From positions 1-6,575 of the forward strand of contig JAFLZI010000027.1 in assembly GCA_029785625.1 (NCBI GenBank): DNA of 6,575 nucleotides, given 5' to 3'. The translations under genes were made by a program, and so were the position numbers. The notes under the pieces are model-generated. The model was given only the letters and a program-made list of their open reading frames with translations, made no database searches and was not told where the DNA came from. Shown here one piece after another: positions 4,149 to 6,575 of the stretch. The number at the start of each line of letters is the position of its first letter. The stretch's first letter is position 1. The stretch is from Nitrososphaerota archaeon. GTDB lineage: Archaea > Thermoproteota > Nitrososphaeria > Nitrososphaerales > UBA183.

Positions 4149-4676
4149 TCAGCCGGTGGGACTGGCGAGTTTGTGATATTCGCGGAGCAGCATGACGGCG
4201 TCGGGGGTCATAGGCACGGCGTCCATCGGCGACTGCAGCTCGCGCAGGGTGAACTCCCTCACCGAGTCGAGCTCCACGGGGTCGATGCGCACCTCCGCTC
4301 CCGACGCCCCGGCGAACAGGCCCACCCACTCGTGCTCCGTCCGGGACCCTTCCACTATGGGAGGGAGGAGATACTTCTTCAGGAAAATCAACCGGGCGGC
4401 GATCCCGAGCTCTTCCATGAGCTCGCGGTTCGCAGCCGCCTCGTATGTCTCTCCCTTCCTTACGTGCCCGGTGCAAGAAAGGGTCCACATGCCCGCCTGC
4501 CAGTTGTCCCTAGTGCTCCTCCTCTGGAGGAGGATCCTTCCCCCCGGTCTCTCGATCACCACGGCGACAGCCCTGTGGATGAGCCCCCTCTCCACGCACT
4601 CGCTGATGGTTGAGGAGCCGACTATCGAATCGCTCTCGTCGACGCGGTCGACCGGCTCTGAGCCGCCCAGGGCCAC
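4149..4676 (-). CDS. Nudix hydrolase, IPP-isomerase/YfcD-like
   Basis: A 175-residue Nudix protein. The Nudix box is perfect: G70-x5-E76-x7-R84-E85-L86-x-E88-E89-L90-G91-I92, which binds the metals for pyrophosphate hydrolysis. The fold around it (GLIHRAVAVVI at 31-41, LLQRRS at 49-54, MWTLSCTGHV at 63-72, TEHEWVGLF at 113-121) resembles YfcD-type Nudix enzymes and type I isopentenyl diphosphate isomerase. H34, H71, E114 and E116 align with metal ligands of that isomerase. However, the isomerase catalytic Cys position appears to be T69 and another ligand His position appears to be C27, so hydrolase is the safer call. The start is a GTG at 4676, immediately after the carB TAG stop with no gap, so translation is probably coupled to carB. 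No other start fits the conserved N-terminus. The substrate is unknown. Confidence 0.88.
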   Translation of the reverse strand: MALGGSEPVDRVDESDSIVGSSTISECVERGLIHRAVAVVIERPGGRILLQRRSTRDNWQAGMWTLSCTGHVRKGETYEAAANRELMEELGIAARLIFLKKYLLPPIVEGSRTEHEWVGLFAGASGAEVRIDPVELDSVREFTLRELQSPMDAVPMTPDAVMLLREYHKLASPTG

Positions 4677-6575
4677 CTACCTGCCGGCGCAGAGGAGCAT
4701 GGCCTCCGCCTCCTCCCTGGTCGATATGACCTGGACCTGCAGGTCCACAGCCTTCCGCCTCACCGAGTGGAACAGGTCAGAGTCGACGTTGGAGTTCGCG
4801 TTGAAGGAGAGGACGAACGACACCCTTCCCGCGGAGATGAGCCCCTGAACCTCCGCGAGCCGGGAGCCGAGGGACGCTTCGTCCAGCTGCGTTATCTCGA
4901 TCCCCTGACCTTTGAAGCGCTCAACCAACGGGGCGAGCCCGGCCCCGTCCTGCCACCGCTCAAGGAGGAGGAGCCCTGCGTCCCCCTTCCTCAGTAGCTT
5001 GTGGCCCGTGGCGAGGAAAGCCTGGGCCAGCGCCTCGGGGAATGTGTCTCCGAAGCACGCGACCTCCCCAGTCGACCGCATCTCCACACCGAGCTTAGGG
5101 TCCGCCCCGTCCATCTGGAGGAAGGAGAACATGGGAGCCTTGACCGCGAACCGCCTGGGCTCCTCCACGTCTGTCTTCCTCTTGAGAGACCCTCCCTCCA
5201 TGACCGGGGCGACGACGTCGATGAGGTTCACTCCGGTCGCCTTGCAGACGTAGGGAAGGGATCTCGACGCCCTCAGGTTACACTCGATGACGTAGACCGA
5301 CGCCCCCCTCACAAGGAACTGGATGTTGAGCGGCCCCTTCGCCTTCAGCTCCCTCGCTATCCCCCTCGTATAGACCCTGATCTTCTCCTTGGCCGCCTTC
5401 GTGATGGAGACGGTCGGGATGGACATTATCGCGTCCCCCGAATGTATCCCCGCGTCTTGTACGTGCTCTATGATCGCCCCTATGACGGTGTCCTTGCCGT
5501 CAGAGACAGCGTCCACCTCCACCTCACGGGCCCCCTCTACGAACTCGCTCACCACGACCGGGAAGTCGGGGTTGACCATGGCGGCCCTGGTGATGTAGGT
5601 CTCAAGCTCGGAAGGGTCCCAGATGACCCTCATGGCCGACCCGCTCAGGACGTGAGACGGCCTTACGACGACGGGGTATCCCACCCTGGAGCAGAACGTG
5701 GCTGCCTCGGCGGGGGACCGGAACGACCCCCAGGCAGGCTGGGGGATGCCGAGGCGGTCGAGGAGGGCGCTGAACTTCGTCCTGTCTTCAGCGGTCTCGA
5801 TGGACTGGGACGACGTCCCGAGGATGGTGACGCCCCTCTTCTCCAGGGACTCTGCGACGTCGTTGGGGGTCTGCCCTCCGACGCAGAGGATCATCCCTTC
5901 AGGCTTCTCTCTGTCATAGATGGCGAGCAGCCGCTCCACCGTCAGCTCCTCGAAGTAGAGCCTGTCGCTCATGTCGAAGTCTGTCGACACAGTCTCCGGA
6001 TTGCAGTTGACAACGACCACCTCGTACCCCAGCCCCTTGAGGGCCCAGGCCATGTTCATTGTCCCCCAGTCGAACTCCACGGAACTCCCGATCCTGTAAG
6101 GACCCGCGCCGAGGACCATGACCTTCTTCCTCCCCGAGGGAGGAGCCTCGTCGACGGATGCTTTGAAGGTCTGATAGAGGTAGTTGGTCTTCGAAGGCCA
6201 CTCGGCCGCGAGGGTGTCGATAACCTTGGTGACGGGGGTCACCCCCATCCTTACGCGTGCCTCCCTCACCCTGTCCTCCCCGATCCCGAGGAGGTTCCCT
6301 ATCTGCCTGTCCGAGAATCCCAGCTGCTTCGCCTTCGCCAGCGTCCCCCTGCTCGGGACCGTTCCCGGGGGCTGGCCCTCCAGGTAGGCGTGGAAGTCCG
6401 TGCCGTTCTTGAACTTGCTGACGAACCAGGGGTCGACTTCGCTCCTCTCGGAAACGTCCTTCTCGCCGAGCCCGGCGCGGAGGGCCTCGGCGAGGTCGAA
6501 CGGGAACGTGTCCGTGGGGCGCTCGATGCGGCCCAGGGCGGCGGCACGGTCTGGGGCCTTCCCCGCCCGCACCAC
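4677..6575 (-). CDS. carB: Carbamoyl-phosphate synthase large subunit, C-terminal 632 residues
   Basis: CarB makes carbamoyl phosphate from bicarbonate, two ATP and glutamine-derived ammonia for pyrimidine and arginine synthesis. The gene is cut by the right window edge; a full CarB is about 1,070 residues. Visible residues 1-140 (fragment numbering) are the oligomerisation/linker domain (AEALRAG, VDPWFVSKF, MGVTPVTKVIDTLAAEW). Residues 150-475 are the second ATP-grasp domain, which phosphorylates carbamate: VLGAGPYRIGSSVEFDW, NCNPETVSTDFDMSDRLYF, GGQTPND, VVRPSHVLSG, EHVQDAGIHSGD and the metal/ATP block VIECNLRASRS (429-439). Residues 480-632 hold SFLQMDGADPKLGVEMRSTGEV and then the MGS-like effector domain, which lacks the usual T-x-G-T phosphate loop. 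The stop TAG (4677-4679) is followed directly by the Nudix start. carA is not in the window. Confidence 0.96.
   Translation of the reverse strand: MVRAGKAPDRAAALGRIERPTDTFPFDLAEALRAGLGEKDVSERSEVDPWFVSKFKNGTDFHAYLEGQPPGTVPSRGTLAKAKQLGFSDRQIGNLLGIGEDRVREARVRMGVTPVTKVIDTLAAEWPSKTNYLYQTFKASVDEAPPSGRKKVMVLGAGPYRIGSSVEFDWGTMNMAWALKGLGYEVVVVNCNPETVSTDFDMSDRLYFEELTVERLLAIYDREKPEGMILCVGGQTPNDVAESLEKRGVTILGTSSQSIETAEDRTKFSALLDRLGIPQPAWGSFRSPAEAATFCSRVGYPVVVRPSHVLSGSAMRVIWDPSELETYITRAAMVNPDFPVVVSEFVEGAREVEVDAVSDGKDTVIGAIIEHVQDAGIHSGDAIMSIPTVSITKAAKEKIRVYTRGIARELKAKGPLNIQFLVRGASVYVIECNLRASRSLPYVCKATGVNLIDVVAPVMEGGSLKRKTDVEEPRRFAVKAPMFSFLQMDGADPKLGVEMRSTGEVACFGDTFPEALAQAFLATGHKLLRKGDAGLLLLERWQDGAGLAPLVERFKGQGIEITQLDEASLGSRLAEVQGLISAGRVSFVLSFNANSNVDSDLFHSVRRKAVDLQVQVISTREEAEAMLLCAGR

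Noticed and set aside
4192..4848. 218-residue open frame on the + strand
   Set aside because: It is antisense to the Nudix and carB genes, is Ser/Arg/Thr-rich and has no recognisable motif; a shadow.

Overview
The window looks like a high-GC archaeal chromosome, probably from the TACK side (Thaumarchaeota/Bathyarchaeota-like), but the phylum cannot be fixed from this stretch. The evidence is an archaeal-type ribosomal protein uS10, TATA boxes about 28-30 nt upstream of start codons with almost no 5' leader, and a CarB whose second half reads more like the eukaryotic CAD enzyme than like bacterial CarB. Sampled housekeeping sequence is about 70% GC (2041-2100).

Positions 1-1121 are the accessory part. 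The C-terminal end of a membrane protein (1-159) runs into a mobile element at about 135-1079. The element is recognised from its ends. Each end carries two copies of a 16-18 bp motif spaced exactly 37 bp apart, and the two ends are mirror images. A 7-bp direct repeat (AAGTCGG) flanks the whole unit. Inside are a strong hairpin, the decayed C-terminal part of an IS6/IS240-like DDE transposase, and a promoter-equipped gene for a two-helix membrane protein in lower-GC sequence (about 48% in 781-840). It looks like a non-autonomous or dying element carrying a passenger gene.

Positions 1122-2757 (+ strand) hold a stand-alone cyclic-nucleotide-binding domain protein, then 16 nt later a TIM-barrel sugar phosphate isomerase/endonuclease IV-like protein (probably one operon), then rps10 with its own promoter.

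Positions 2754-6575 (- strand) hold, in transcription order, the 3' part of carB (cut by the window edge), a Nudix hydrolase that starts on the base after the carB stop, an unrecognised 130-aa protein and an NAD(P)-dependent sugar epimerase. The last two have their own TATA boxes. The epimerase and rps10 meet tail to tail and share a CTAG stop palindrome. The host genes otherwise look like ordinary metabolism and translation. The most unusual item is the nested-repeat mobile element and how it sits between the membrane protein gene and the cNMP gene.
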